A DNA stretch of 64,000 nt from Paenibacillus physcomitrellae (GTDB taxonomy: Bacteria > Bacillota > Bacilli > Paenibacillales > Paenibacillaceae), in assembly GCF_002240225.1 (NCBI RefSeq), contig NZ_CP022584.1, forward strand, positions 1,984,001 through 2,048,000, written 5' to 3'. Of the stretch, positions 1 to 9,298 are shown in pieces. Numbering within the stretch: position 1 is the stretch's first letter; each line of letters starts with the position of its first letter. Below the pieces are notes generated by a model. That model saw only the letters and a list, made by a program, of their open reading frames with translations, searched no databases and was not told the DNA's origin. A program made the position numbers and the translations under genes.

Positions 1-839
1 ACCGCATCTTCGGCGATTTGCGCAATTTCTTCCGGCAGCAGCGGACGGAAAAAGATCTCCATGCACCGCGAACGGATTGCCGGCGGAATCTCCTGCGGTG
101 ATCTAGTCGTCGCCCCTACTAACCGGAAATCGGCCGGAAAGCCGTTTTGGAAGATGTCATGGATAAATGCCGGCGTATTGGAGTCCTCGGAGTTGTAATA
201 GGCACTCTCCAGAATGACCTTGCGGTCCTCCAGCACCTTCAGCAGTTTGTTCATCTGTACAGGATGCAGCTCGCCGATTTCATCGATAAAAAGAATCCCG
301 CCGTGAGCTTTCGTCACCGCACCGGCCTTCGGCTGCGGAATGCCGGCAACGCCCATCGCGCCGGCGCCCTGATAGATCGGATCATGCACCGATCCGATCA
401 ATGGATCGGCGATGCCTCTTTCGTCAAAACGCGCCGTAGTCGCGTCTATTTCCGTGAATTTGGCATCGGCCCGGAAGGGAGAAGCGGGATTTTTTTTCGC
501 TTCTTCCATGACCACCCTTGCGGCAGCCGTTTTCCCTACCCCCGGCGGCCCGTATATAATGACGTGCTGCGGATTCGCGCTGCAAAGCGCGGCTTTAAGA
601 GCGCGCAGCCCGTCTTTTTGACCCACAATATCTTTCATAGATGCCGGACGTGTACGTTCGGCCAGCGGCTGCGTCAACGAAACAGACCGCAGCTTGCGCA
701 GCTTCTCCATTTCCTTGCGTGATTCACGGTCCACCGCGGTCCGGCTGCCTTTCTGGCTACGCAGCAGATTCCAGAAATACATGCCGATAATCACGCCGAA
801 AAACAAGTTGACGACCATTACTATAACGCTCAGATTCAT
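1..839 (-). CDS. lonB: ATP-dependent protease LonB, C-terminus cut by window edge
   Basis: This is the N-terminal part of a Lon-type protease of the LonB class. It begins with a membrane-anchor-like hydrophobic segment (residues about 4-22, ending in FWNLL), unlike LonA. An AAA+ ATPase follows, with Walker A GPPGVGKT and Walker B GGILFIDEIGE. The Ser-Lys protease domain lies beyond position 1. The start is an ATG at 839 preceded by a GGGAGG Shine-Dalgarno. It follows ispG on the same strand but is separated from it by a terminator, so it has its own transcription. In B. subtilis LonB acts in the forespore; that role here is inferred from homology and from the candidate sigma-F promoter upstream. 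Confidence 0.93.
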   Translation of the reverse strand, partial: MNLSVIVMVVNLFFGVIIGMYFWNLLRSQKGSRTAVDRESRKEMEKLRKLRSVSLTQPLAERTRPASMKDIVGQKDGLRALKAALCSANPQHVIIYGPPGVGKTAAARVVMEEAKKNPASPFRADAKFTEIDATTARFDERGIADPLIGSVHDPIYQGAGAMGVAGIPQPKAGAVTKAHGGILFIDEIGELHPVQMNKLLKVLEDRKVILESAYYNSEDSNTPAFIHDIFQNGFPADFRLVGATTRSPQEIPPAIRSRCMEIFFRPLLPEEIAQIAEDA

Positions 840-893
840 GTTAGACTAACCTCCCGTTTTCTCCTGGCTGTACGTTAATTGACTAATACTTGG

Positions 894-922
894 TAGTATA
901 GCCTTTTCAAAAACGGCTAAAC
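894..922 (-). promoter_or_regulatory. Candidate sigma-F-like promoter of lonB
   Basis: On the minus strand a GTTTA box lies 14 bases upstream of GGCTATACTA, which fits the forespore sigma-F -10 pattern GGNRANAYTW at all but one position. The spacing is one or two bases shorter than usual. B. subtilis lonB is known to be sigma-F dependent, which motivates the call. It is inference from a short motif. Confidence 0.35.
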
Positions 923-970
923 GTGAAGTGAGCATTTTTACGCGGATAAATGATGAACTTGGGGAATACA

Positions 971-1001
971 AAAAAAAGCCGCCTGCAGTTGCAGGCAGCT
1001 A
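971..1001 (-). terminator. Intrinsic terminator after ispG
   Basis: On the minus strand GCCTGCA pairs with TGCAGGC and is followed by GGC and a run of eight T. It sits just past the ispG stop codon and separates ispG from lonB. Confidence 0.85.
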
Positions 1002-1005
1002 GTGC

Positions 1006-2124
1006 TTAAGAAATCGAAGCAGCGCCATGCTGCTTGCGTCCCGGAATTTCTCCCGTTTCCTCGTAGGCTTTCACGATGATGTCAATTTCTTTCTTGAGCT
1101 CGGACAGCAGCTCCGCCTCCGGCACTTTACGGATCATCTCCCCGTAACGGAACAGCAGGCCTTCGCCCCGGGCTCCGGCAATGCCGATGTCAGCTTCACG
1201 GGCTTCCCCCGGTCCGTTGACCGCACAGCCGAGAACAGATACTTTAATCGGCACCTTGATTTTGGAGATGTATTCTTCCACTTCGTTGGCAATGGAGAAC
1301 AAGTCGATATCCAGACGTCCGCAGGTCGGACAGGAAATCAAGGTTGCGGCATTCGAGATCAAACCAAACGTTTTAAGCAGCTCACGCGCCACCTTGACTT
1401 CTTCCACAGGATCCGCGCTGAGTGAGATCCGCACGGTCGAACCGATGCCCATGGACAGCAGCGCACCGATCCCGGCCGAACTTTTGACCGTACCGGCAAA
1501 CAAGGTTCCGGATTCGGTAATCCCCAAATGGAGCGGATAAGGAATAACCTCTGCCGCTTTGCGGTAAGCCTCGATAGCCATCGGCACATCGGAAGCCTTC
1601 AGCGAGACGATAATGTCATGGAAATCAAGCTCTTCAAGAATACCGATATGGTACAGAGCGCTTTCCACCATCGCATCCGCCGTCGGATAACCGTATTTCT
1701 CCAGCAGATGGTTCTCCAAGGAACCGGCATTGACGCCAATCCGGATCGGAATCCCTTTTTCTTTGCAAGCTTTCACGACCGCTTCAACTTTCTCACGGCG
1801 GCCGATATTGCCCGGATTGATACGGACTTTATCGATGCCATTCTCGATCGCTTTCAGCGCAAGTTTATAGTTGAAGTGAATATCCGCTACAAGCGGGATA
1901 TGGATCTGCTTCTTGATTTCCTTGATGGCATCCGCCGCTTCATCGTTGTTGACCGTTACCCGGACCAGTTGGCATCCCGCTTCCTCAAGACGTAAAATTT
2001 CTGCCACCGTTGCTTCAACGTCCGCCGTCTTCGTCGTACACATACTTTGAATAAGGACTTCATTGTTGCCGCCGATGGTCAAATTACCGACTTTCACCGG
2101 GCGTGTTTGATGTCTTAGGTACAT
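1006..2124 (-). CDS. ispG: 4-hydroxy-3-methylbut-2-enyl diphosphate synthase (IspG/GcpE)
   Basis: This enzyme reduces methylerythritol cyclodiphosphate to HMBPP in the MEP isoprenoid pathway, using a [4Fe-4S] cluster. The family start [13 protein letters not shown] is present, and the C-terminal cluster motifs CPTCGR and [11 protein letters not shown] supply the cysteines. I chose the ATG at 2124 ([10 protein letters not shown]) because GGGGAGAG lies at good spacing; an in-frame TTG at 2148 would add eight residues but is poorly spaced from its Shine-Dalgarno. It lies downstream of clpX with about 118 bases between and ends in a strong terminator. Confidence 0.96.
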   Translation of the reverse strand: MYLRHQTRPVKVGNLTIGGNNEVLIQSMCTTKTADVEATVAEILRLEEAGCQLVRVTVNNDEAADAIKEIKKQIHIPLVADIHFNYKLALKAIENGIDKVRINPGNIGRREKVEAVVKACKEKGIPIRIGVNAGSLENHLLEKYGYPTADAMVESALYHIGILEELDFHDIIVSLKASDVPMAIEAYRKAAEVIPYPLHLGITESGTLFAGTVKSSAGIGALLSMGIGSTVRISLSADPVEEVKVARELLKTFGLISNAATLISCPTCGRLDIDLFSIANEVEEYISKIKVPIKVSVLGCAVNGPGEAREADIGIAGARGEGLLFRYGEMIRKVPEAELLSELKKEIDIIVKAYEETGEIPGRKQHGAASIS

Positions 2125-2242
2125 AGGTCTCTCTCCCCATAACGCCAAATCTCCACCCCTATTCGGCTTAGCGTAGCTAAACCGTCAGAGGTGGAGGATG
2201 GGCGCTTATTGTTGGAAAGCCGCTTGGCTTGCGAATGCAGCC

Positions 2243-3499
2243 TTACGCGCTTTCTTCTTGTTTCTTGTCGTTTCCAGATTTAAGCTCCGGAATGATTTTC
2301 TCTTCGACGACTTTCTCCGTAATGACACAGCTTGTGATATCGTCGCGGGACGGAACCTCGTACATCACTTCAAGCATAATGCTTTCGATGATGGCACGCA
2401 GGCCGCGGGCACCGGTGTTGCGTTTAATCGCTTCACGGGCGATCGCCTCGAGCGCTTTCGGTTCGAATTCCAGCTGCACGTTATCCAGCTCAAGCAACTT
2501 TTGATACTGCTTCACAAGAGCGTTCTTAGGCTCCGCCAAGATGCGGACAAGCGTCTTCTCATCCAGCGGCTCCAAAGAAGAGATGACTGGAAGACGGCCG
2601 ACAAACTCCGGAATCAGACCAAACTTGAGCAGATCTTCAGGCAGAACAAGCTGCAGGTATTCACCTGGTTTAAGCTCTTTCTGACCATCGGAAGCTGCGT
2701 TAAAGCCGATGACCTTCTTGCCGACACGGCGTTTGATCATTTGCTCGATGCCGTCAAAAGCACCGCCGCAGATGAACAAAATGTTGGTCGTATCGATTTG
2801 GATAAATTCTTGATGAGGGTGTTTACGTCCTCCTTGCGGCGGAACGGAAGCTACCGTACCTTCAAGAATTTTCAGCAAAGCCTGCTGCACACCTTCGCCG
2901 GATACGTCACGGGTAATGGACGGATTCTCCGACTTGCGGGCAACTTTATCAATTTCGTCAATATAGATAATACCGCGTTCCGCTTTCTCAACATCATAAT
3001 CCGCAGCCTGGATCAGCTTCAGCAGGATGTTCTCAACGTCTTCCCCTACATAACCGGCTTCGGTCAAGGAAGTTGCGTCTGCAATCGCAAACGGAACATT
3101 CAGAATTTTAGCCATTGTTTGGGCTAACAGCGTTTTACCGGAACCTGTAGGTCCAAGCAGCAGAATGTTACTCTTCTGCAGTTCTACGTCTTCAATCTTG
3201 CTGCCAGAATTGACACGTTTGTAGTGGTTATACACCGCTACGGACAGCGATTTCTTTGCTGCTTCCTGGCCGATTACATATTGGTCCAAAATCTCGCGAA
3301 TTTCACGCGGTTTTGGAATTTCCTTCATGTCGAACTCTTCGTCATGACCGAGTTCCTCTTCCACAATCTCTGTGCACAACTCGATGCACTCATCACATAT
3401 ATAAACGCCTGGTCCGGCAACTAGCTTGCGGACCTGATCCTGCGATTTACCGCAAAAGGAACATTTCAGCTGGCCTTTTTCTTCGTTGAACTTAAACAT
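2243..3499 (-). CDS. clpX: ClpX, ATPase subunit of the ClpXP protease
   Basis: ClpX is an AAA+ unfoldase that feeds tagged proteins to ClpP. An N-terminal C4 zinc-binding domain is visible (CSFCGK then CDECIELC). It is followed by Walker A GPTGSGKT, Walker [10 protein letters not shown], the pore loop YVGEDVE region and the IGF loop (KKVIGFNA) that docks on ClpP. The length of 418 residues is normal. It follows clpP by only about 16 bases, so the two are probably co-transcribed. Confidence 0.98.
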   Translation of the reverse strand: MFKFNEEKGQLKCSFCGKSQDQVRKLVAGPGVYICDECIELCTEIVEEELGHDEEFDMKEIPKPREIREILDQYVIGQEAAKKSLSVAVYNHYKRVNSGSKIEDVELQKSNILLLGPTGSGKTLLAQTMAKILNVPFAIADATSLTEAGYVGEDVENILLKLIQAADYDVEKAERGIIYIDEIDKVARKSENPSITRDVSGEGVQQALLKILEGTVASVPPQGGRKHPHQEFIQIDTTNILFICGGAFDGIEQMIKRRVGKKVIGFNAASDGQKELKPGEYLQLVLPEDLLKFGLIPEFVGRLPVISSLEPLDEKTLVRILAEPKNALVKQYQKLLELDNVQLEFEPKALEAIAREAIKRNTGARGLRAIIESIMLEVMYEVPSRDDITSCVITEKVVEEKIIPELKSGNDKKQEESA

Positions 3500-3515
3500 G
3501 ACAACACCCCTTTAT

Positions 3516-4103
3516 TCAAATATTAGGCTTATCAATGACTTTATCAATAATCCCATAAGCCTTAGCCTCATCGGCGCTCAGGAAATAATCGCGGTCTGTA
3601 TCGCGCTGTATCTTCTCAAGGGGCTGCCCGGTGCGTTCCACATAGATCTGATTGACCTTTTCTTTCGTCTTCAAAATCCATTCGGCATGAATTCCAATAT
3701 CCGTTGCCTGACCTTGAACACCACCCAAAGGCTGGTGAATCATCACTTCACTATGCGGAAGAGCATAACGTTTTCCCGGAGCGCCAGCCGTAAGGAGCAA
3801 GGAGCCCATACTGGCGGCCATTCCTACGCAAATCGTTGATACGTCTGATTTAATATACTGCATTGTATCATAAATACCCATACCGGCCGTTATAGAACCA
3901 CCAGGGGAATTTATGTACAAATGAATATCTTTTCCCGGTTCTTCCGCTTCCAGAAACAGCAGCTGAGCTACAACTAGATTAGCCACTTCATCGTCGATTG
4001 CGCCGCTGAGAAAGATGATCCGGTCCTTAAGCAGTCTTGAGTAAATATCGTACGACCGTTCTCCACGACTAGTCTGTTCAACAACCATTGGTACTAAGCT
4101 CAT
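3516..4103 (-). CDS. clpP: ATP-dependent Clp protease proteolytic subunit
   Basis: This is the serine protease ring subunit that works with ClpX and other Clp ATPases. It is full length at 195 residues. The catalytic Ser is in [11 protein letters not shown], the His in [13 protein letters not shown], and the Asp lies further downstream. A strong vegetative promoter lies about 120 bases upstream. I saw no convincing CtsR heptad repeat in the leader, so heat regulation is not evident by eye. Confidence 0.98.
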   Translation of the reverse strand: MSLVPMVVEQTSRGERSYDIYSRLLKDRIIFLSGAIDDEVANLVVAQLLFLEAEEPGKDIHLYINSPGGSITAGMGIYDTMQYIKSDVSTICVGMAASMGSLLLTAGAPGKRYALPHSEVMIHQPLGGVQGQATDIGIHAEWILKTKEKVNQIYVERTGQPLEKIQRDTDRDYFLSADEAKAYGIIDKVIDKPNI

Positions 4104-4223
4104 GCCACCGACCCCTTCTCCATATCATCTCACCAGCTACACCTGTATTCTAACATGTTCCATAGTCCATGTCATTTTTCCAAAGATGAAGCTTTGGTGA
4201 TACATTGTATCAGCAACAGCTAA

Positions 4224-4251
4224 TTTATATGCTTTGCTCTTGCTTTGTCAA
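4224..4251 (-). promoter_or_regulatory. Sigma-A promoter of clpP-clpX
   Basis: On the minus strand TTGACA and TATAAA are separated by 16 bases, about 120 bases upstream of the clpP start. The -35 box is a perfect consensus. Confidence 0.75.
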
Positions 4252-4326
4252 TCTGCCCAGGAGGGATTAGAACCAAGGTGTACTTATCCAAACCACTCAA
4301 ATCCGGGGACAGAATTGTTATCATTT

Positions 4327-4362
4327 GAAAAACGAAGGCACGCAAAAAATCTACGTGCCTTC
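4327..4362 (-). terminator. Intrinsic terminator after tig
   Basis: GAAGGCACG pairs with CGTGCCTTC around an AT-rich loop, followed on the minus strand by GTTTTTC. It separates tig from the clpP promoter. Confidence 0.8.
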
Positions 4363-4416
4363 CCCTTTATTTCATATGAAACTGATTGGTTAATCAGCGT
4401 TCAACTTACCGTTCAA

Positions 4417-5721
4417 TTACTCAGCAGCTGCTGCTGTTTCTTTGCTGTTCGCAACGAGGAATTCGATCGTCTTGCGAAGTTGAACTTCTTCACGAAGACT
4501 TCCCAAAGAACCGTTGGAAGCCAGAATGTTCTTGATTTCATCTTTGGAGCGCTTGTACATGTCAGCCATGTTCGCCAGCTCTTGCTCGATGTCCTCTTCA
4601 GAAACCGTGATGTTCTCTTCTTTTGCGATTTGCTCCAGAACCAGGTTGTTGCGAACGCGCTTCTCAGCGTCGCCTTCCATTTGTTCCTGCAGATCGGAAA
4701 GCGTTTGTCCAGAGAAGCTCAGGAACATGTCAAGGTTCATGCCTTGTGTGCGCAGACGGTTGTCGAAATCGCGAACCATGTTTTGAACTTCGCCAAGAAC
4801 CATTGCTCTTGGAATGTCAACTTCCGCATTTTCAGAAACTTTATCAACGATTGCGGATTCACGAGCCGCTTCGTTTTCTTTTTCCTTGCGGGAAGCGAGT
4901 TCTTTCTTCAAATCTTCTTTATATTCTTCAAGCGTGTCGAATTCGGAAACATCCTTCGCAAATTCGTCATCCAAAGCAGGCAGCTGCTTGCGTTTGATTT
5001 CATGCAGTTTCACTTTGAATACAGCTTCTTTGCCGGCAAGCTCTTCCGCATGGTAAGTTTCAGGGAACGTAACCACAACGTCTTTGAAGTCGCCTGTAGC
5101 CATTCCAACTACTTGCTCTTCAAAACCTGGGATAAAGGATCCGCTGCCGAGTTCCAGGGAATAACGTTCAGCTTTGCCGCCTTCGAAAGGAACGTCGTTT
5201 ACAGAACCGTCAAAGTCGATTACAACAGTGTCACCGTTTTGCGCAGATTCTTCGTCAACAACGATCAGTTCAGCATGACGCTGCTGCAGACGCTCAAGTT
5301 CAGCATTCAATTCTTCTTCAGTTACTTCTGCAGAAGCTGCAGGAGCTTCGATACCTTTGTATTCGCCAAGCTTAACTTCCGGTTTAACCGTTACTTTAGC
5401 TTTGAAAATAAAAGGTTGTCCTTTTCCAAATTGCTCAACGTCTACTTCAGGACGATCCACAGGGAAAATGTCCGTTTGTTCAACCGCTTCTCCATATACT
5501 TCAGGGAGCAAAATGTCGATGGCGTCTTGGTAGAGGCTCTCCACACCGTAGCGTGCTTCGAAAATCGGCCGAGGCACTTTACCTTTACGGAAACCAGGCA
5601 CGTTTGCTTGTTTTACTACTTTGTTAAAAGCTTTATCCAGCGCCGACGCTACGCGTTCCGCTTCGACTTCAACCTCAAGAACGCCGAGGTTCTTCTCTAT
5701 TTTTTCCCAAGTTGCTTTCAT
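4417..5721 (-). CDS. tig: Trigger factor
   Basis: Trigger factor is the ribosome-bound chaperone and peptidyl-prolyl isomerase at the exit tunnel. The ribosome-binding signature GFRKGKVPR is at about residue 45, the FKBP-like domain at about 150-240, and the long helical C-terminal chaperone domain follows. The start is the ATG at 5721 (MKATWEKIEK), placed behind GGAGGGG at ideal spacing; an upstream in-frame ATG at 5751 has no ribosome binding site. It is transcribed from its own promoter towards clpP, the usual Bacillales order. Confidence 0.97.
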   Translation of the reverse strand: MKATWEKIEKNLGVLEVEVEAERVASALDKAFNKVVKQANVPGFRKGKVPRPIFEARYGVESLYQDAIDILLPEVYGEAVEQTDIFPVDRPEVDVEQFGKGQPFIFKAKVTVKPEVKLGEYKGIEAPAASAEVTEEELNAELERLQQRHAELIVVDEESAQNGDTVVIDFDGSVNDVPFEGGKAERYSLELGSGSFIPGFEEQVVGMATGDFKDVVVTFPETYHAEELAGKEAVFKVKLHEIKRKQLPALDDEFAKDVSEFDTLEEYKEDLKKELASRKEKENEAARESAIVDKVSENAEVDIPRAMVLGEVQNMVRDFDNRLRTQGMNLDMFLSFSGQTLSDLQEQMEGDAEKRVRNNLVLEQIAKEENITVSEEDIEQELANMADMYKRSKDEIKNILASNGSLGSLREEVQLRKTIEFLVANSKETAAAAE

Positions 5722-5831
5722 TTTATGCTTTCCCCTCCAAAAATTGTTCACATATTGACAATGAAAAACGAAGTGATGTTATCCGTTTTCAGTCTTGTCC
5801 TATCGAATTTCACGTTTAGAATAACCACTAT

Positions 5832-5860
5832 ATTATAATCAAGAATAGTTGATTTTACAA
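5832..5860 (-). promoter_or_regulatory. Sigma-A promoter of tig
   Basis: On the minus strand TTGTAA and TATAAT are separated by 17 bases, about 110 bases upstream of the tig start. The -10 is a perfect consensus. Confidence 0.75.
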
Positions 5861-5934
5861 GTAGGCGAAATCATGACGGAAACTGTAAATCTTTTCCAAG
5901 GTTGATAAACCTTCCTTCACACCGCTTCGCACAC

Positions 5935-6867
5935 CTAAAAAATAGCGCCGGTCGATGCAAATTGCTTCATTGCCCGATGGGCTTGTTCAAATCTTAAACG
6001 CATCGAGTCCGTGATCCCATACGCCGCTCTCAGCTCTTCAACCGCTTTGCCGTCTCCGCCCTGAAGGCTTTCCGTTACGGTCTGATGCAGCGCAGCCGCC
6101 CAAATGTCCAGCGAGGCCTCTTCCTCCCGGACCACAGAAGCATAATCTGCCGTTCCATAAACGCCCATAATAAACTGATACCAGAACTCCTGGGCAAAAT
6201 AAAACATCGCCGGATCATGAACCTGCGCTTCCCGGCCGACTCGATCCAGTACATCTTGTACCGCCGGAGGGAAATCCTCTGGTGTCAACGGTACAGCGTC
6301 GATCTCGATCGTCGACAGCTCACCGCCTCGCCATATCCGGACCACGCCGCCCGTCTCACGCCGCCGCAGCGTCTGGAGCACGCGGAACTGCAGCATCGGA
6401 TGACGCTCCTCCCGTTCCAGCCACTTGACCAAGGCTTCATCTATTTCAGGGGACTGGATAAAGGAAAGCTGCTCAAGCGCCAAAAAGGTATGTTCGGACA
6501 AAGGTTTCTCCGTCACGGTCTGCAGAAGCTTAAGCGCATAACCGCGGTCCTCCGCAAATTTCATCTCCGCGTGCTTGCGCGCGAAATCAGATTCCTCGGC
6601 GTCCTCCGTCACATCCATGACCGGTACGCCTTGGCCCGTTCCCGCCGCGGCTGCCGGGAAAGCTTCCTGCAGCCACTTCAGGAGCGCTTCCCACTCTTCA
6701 TAGTGGCGGTCGTCCTGTACCTGGCACTGCAATAAAAAGCGAAGCAGATCCGCTGCTTCCGCATAACGTTCCGTTTCCAGCATCCGGGTAAGTTCGACCT
6801 GGTAATAATCGAGCGTCTTGGGGAATAGAACTAGATTATCTCGCCCGCTCTGTTGATTCTCGTTAAT
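5935..6867 (-). CDS. YsoA-like helical (TPR-type) protein, probable ATT start
   Basis: This is a 310-residue soluble, acidic, helix-rich protein. The position next to tig matches B. subtilis ysoA, a TPR-repeat protein of unknown role. The first canonical start is the ATG at 6783, which has no Shine-Dalgarno. The frame continues upstream with protein-like sequence (NLVLFPKTLDYYQVELTR) to an ATT codon at 6867, behind AAAGGATG. Between the ribosome site and that codon sits an in-frame ATG followed immediately by TGA. No ATG, GTG or TTG occurs between 6783 and that stop. I therefore prefer ATT initiation; the alternative is a 282-residue product from 6783, or a sequence error in the TGA. Confidence 0.7.
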   Translation of the reverse strand: MNENQQSGRDNLVLFPKTLDYYQVELTRMLETERYAEAADLLRFLLQCQVQDDRHYEEWEALLKWLQEAFPAAAAGTGQGVPVMDVTEDAEESDFARKHAEMKFAEDRGYALKLLQTVTEKPLSEHTFLALEQLSFIQSPEIDEALVKWLEREERHPMLQFRVLQTLRRRETGGVVRIWRGGELSTIEIDAVPLTPEDFPPAVQDVLDRVGREAQVHDPAMFYFAQEFWYQFIMGVYGTADYASVVREEEASLDIWAAALHQTVTESLQGGDGKAVEELRAAYGITDSMRLRFEQAHRAMKQFASTGAIF

Positions 6868-6958
6868 AAAGGTTCACATCCTTTCACCGCTTCTTCAATG
6901 ATTTGTAGATTATAACATAAGCCTTCCTAAATTAAAAAGTTAACCCCACAAAAAATCC

Positions 6959-6987
6959 TTGCTAACCCGCCAAATGTGTGATATATT
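6959..6987 (+). promoter_or_regulatory. Promoter of tRNA-Arg copy 1
   Basis: TTGCTA and TATATT are separated by 17 bases, ending 24 bases before the tRNA. Confidence 0.6.
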
Positions 6988-7011
6988 CTCTTTTGCACGC
7001 TTTTATTATTT

Positions 7012-7085
<74 letters not shown>

Positions 7086-7225
7086 TTAAAGTAAGCTCTC
7101 CTTCGGGAGAGCTTTTTTTGCGTCCCTTGGGATGAGAACTCCTGGGGGTTCGTCGGAGCAAAGGCACCGGAGAGGGTGCCGGAGCGCAGTCGCGAGCGCT
7201 GCGAGCGTACCCCGACTGGGACGTT
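7086..7225 (+). repeat. Structured repeat downstream of tRNA-Arg, bounded by a 10-bp direct repeat of the tRNA 3' end
   Basis: The segment holds three successive hairpins: the terminator at 7093-7119, GAACTCC-TG-GGGGTTC at 7136-7151, and GGCACC-ggagag-GGTGCC at 7163-7180. A GC-rich tail follows. The tRNA end CTGGGACGTT (7078-7087) recurs exactly at 7216-7225, 138 bases later. A related segment follows the second tRNA-Arg (33996-34087), with compensating base changes in the stems. Confidence 0.7.
7093..7119 (+). terminator. Intrinsic terminator of tRNA-Arg copy 1
   Basis: AGCTCTCC-TTC-GGGAGAGCT followed by seven T, directly after the tRNA. Confidence 0.85.
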
Positions 7226-7249
7226 TTTTTATATAGAGAAGATGCTGCT

Positions 7250-7275
7250 AGCCTTCCTTGTGGAGGGCTTTTTTT
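7250..7275 (+). terminator. Second, diverged terminator after the repeated tRNA 3' end
   Basis: AGCCTTCC-TTGT-GGAGGGCT followed by a T run and GCGT, mirroring the layout of the first terminator. It may be the original terminator left behind by insertion or duplication at the tRNA end. Confidence 0.65.
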
Positions 7276-7445
7276 GCGTACATGGATGTTCGCTTCTCTC
7301 ATTTAACTCTCTATTTATAGCATAACGATCATAGGCCTCTCATATATTTCAAATAATAGGCTGTGCCTTGGGATGCTCGGTATCTGCTGCCAGCCCTTAT
7401 AGCCGGACATGCCTTCCTATTCCAAATGCAAGGAGGAGTTATAAA

Positions 7446-8552
7446 TTGAGAACTATCGGAATTCGTTTCACCAAACTGGCGCTCGCGGCCGTAGCCGGGG
7501 GGCTGCTGCTGACAGGCTGTGTCTTCAAACGACCGGCGGCGGATCAACTCCAAAGCGAAATCCAGTCCCGTACGGCATCGCTCACGCTTTCCAAGATTTC
7601 TTCTTCTGTACAAGCAGTTAATAGAATTGAAGATGCTGACGGAAGTCTTGGCCTAACCTTCCCTCAGGGCTGGGTTCGGGACGATAATCTCAACAAATCA
7701 GCCGTACTCGGTGTTTCGGACCGCTCCAAGGAGAAATACTGCCTGATCGTCCGGATGCCTTCCAATCTTATTAAAGATGCTACTTTGGACAGCATGAGGA
7801 GAAAGCTCCTAGCCGATACCAAGGTAGCGCTCCAGAACTATCACCTGGTAGAAAACGGCGACACTTTAATCGGCGGGCTCCCGGCCAAAATGGTAGAGTT
7901 CTACGGGACAGCCCGCAATGTCAATGTGCGGTATCTGGCGGCGGTATATGAGAAAGACGGGACCTTCTACCAGATCATTACCTGGTCTACTTCCGATTTG
8001 TTTGCCGATTATAAAGATGAATTCGAGAAGGTTATCCAGTCCTTTCGGGTCGTCAAGCCAAACGTCAAAACAACTGCCCTGCCCGTCCTGGGATCGGCGG
8101 CCTCCGATATATCCCTTGTAATCAGTCCTGACAAGCATGCCAGCATTACGATTCCTGAAGGCTGGGCCCAGGATGCCGGGCTGGCTTCGGGCGCCGATAT
8201 TCAAGCCTCTCACCCATCGACCGAAGATTATATTGTGGTGCTCAGGGAGGACCGTTCCGATTTCTCCCAGAATACAACGATCAACGATTATTCCAAGCTG
8301 GTGAGCGATAATATGAAGCAGGCGATTCAAAACGCCAAACAAGAGCCAGCCGAGCGGATAACGATCGGCGGTTTAAATGCACTTCAGTATGTAATCACCG
8401 GCGAGGTTGACAAAGTCAAAATCAGTTATCTGGTGACGCTGATAGCCTCAGAGGACCATTTTACTCAGGTATTGATGTGGACCCGGGCCGATATGTTTGC
8501 CGATAAAAAACAAAATTATCTCTACATCGTGAACACCTTCCGGGAAATGTAG
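7446..8552 (+). CDS. Lipoprotein with two tandem copies of one domain
   Basis: A 368-residue secreted lipoprotein of unknown function. The signal peptide ends in the lipobox LLTGC. I chose the TTG at 7446, seven bases after AGGAGGAG; the longer frame upstream lacks a site. After the anchor come two homologous halves of about 140 residues, each opening with a strand and a GW motif (GLTFPQGW, SITIPEGW), then IGGLPA/IGGLNA, and ending in a TWS/MWT-x-x-D-x-FAD motif followed by an aromatic helix ending in FR. The fold resembles PsbP/Mog1-like lipoprotein domains; this is an impression, not a match. No operon partner is evident. Confidence 0.85.
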   Translation: MRTIGIRFTKLALAAVAGGLLLTGCVFKRPAADQLQSEIQSRTASLTLSKISSSVQAVNRIEDADGSLGLTFPQGWVRDDNLNKSAVLGVSDRSKEKYCLIVRMPSNLIKDATLDSMRRKLLADTKVALQNYHLVENGDTLIGGLPAKMVEFYGTARNVNVRYLAAVYEKDGTFYQIITWSTSDLFADYKDEFEKVIQSFRVVKPNVKTTALPVLGSAASDISLVISPDKHASITIPEGWAQDAGLASGADIQASHPSTEDYIVVLREDRSDFSQNTTINDYSKLVSDNMKQAIQNAKQEPAERITIGGLNALQYVITGEVDKVKISYLVTLIASEDHFTQVLMWTRADMFADKKQNYLYIVNTFREM

Positions 8553-8684
8553 ACGGAGTCCTATCTGCTTGGATGGATGGCAAAGCAGGATGGAAGCATG
8601 TAGAATAAGAGAAAGAATTTCTTCTATAAATAGTCTTCAAAAAATATAGCAGCCTTCCCGCTGCCTGAGGAGGCAAGGTCACCC

Positions 8685-9266
8685 ATGAGCTTTACTCTAC
8701 AGATCGGCGAATCCGCCCCGGATTTCTATCTCAAAGGAACGGACGGAAATCACTATTCGCTAGGAAGTTTTGAAGCATCCCGTTTTCTGGTTGTTTTCTT
8801 CACCTGCAACCACTGCCCTTTTGTCTTGGGCTCTGATGAAATTACTCGTCAGACCGCGGATAAATTCACGAAGGACGGGGTAACTTTTATTGGAATCAAC
8901 GCCAACAGCGAGCAAACCAACCCGAAGGATTCCTTCGACTATATGGTGGCCAGAATGGAAGACAATCGCTTCCCCTGGATCTATCTGCGCGATGAAACGC
9001 AGGAAACAGCTAAAGCCTACGGCGCTTTGCGGACGCCTCATTTCTTTGTGCTGGATGAGGATCGCAAGCTCGTTTATACAGGGCGCGGCATCGACAATCC
9101 GCGAAATCCGGAGAAAATGACCGTCAACGATCTTGAGCGGGCGCTCTCAGAGATTGTAGCCGGACAAGCCATCAGCGTTCCCTTAACCAACCCGATTGGC
9201 TGTAACGTGAAATGGAACGGCCAGGATGCGCATTGGATGCCGGCGGAAGCCTGCGATCTGGTATAG
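8685..9266 (+). CDS. Thioredoxin-fold redoxin (AhpC/TSA-like)
   Basis: A cytoplasmic 193-residue redoxin with the opening [14 protein letters not shown] and an active site in FFTCNHCPF, a CxxC with NH between the cysteines. The cis-Pro is in [10 protein letters not shown]. The protein has no signal peptide. Thiol-disulfide reductase or peroxidase activity is inferred from the family; the partner is unknown. A glutathione peroxidase gene follows 32 bases downstream on the same strand, which suggests a small oxidative-stress operon. Confidence 0.88.
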   Translation: MSFTLQIGESAPDFYLKGTDGNHYSLGSFEASRFLVVFFTCNHCPFVLGSDEITRQTADKFTKDGVTFIGINANSEQTNPKDSFDYMVARMEDNRFPWIYLRDETQETAKAYGALRTPHFFVLDEDRKLVYTGRGIDNPRNPEKMTVNDLERALSEIVAGQAISVPLTNPIGCNVKWNGQDAHWMPAEACDLV

Positions 9267-9298
9267 TTTGTTCATATATAAAATAAGGAGGAATTAAC

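Noticed and set aside
4234-5838. 534-codon open frame on plus across tig
   Set aside because: It is antisense to trigger factor, Phe/Arg-rich, and has no ribosome site or family motif.
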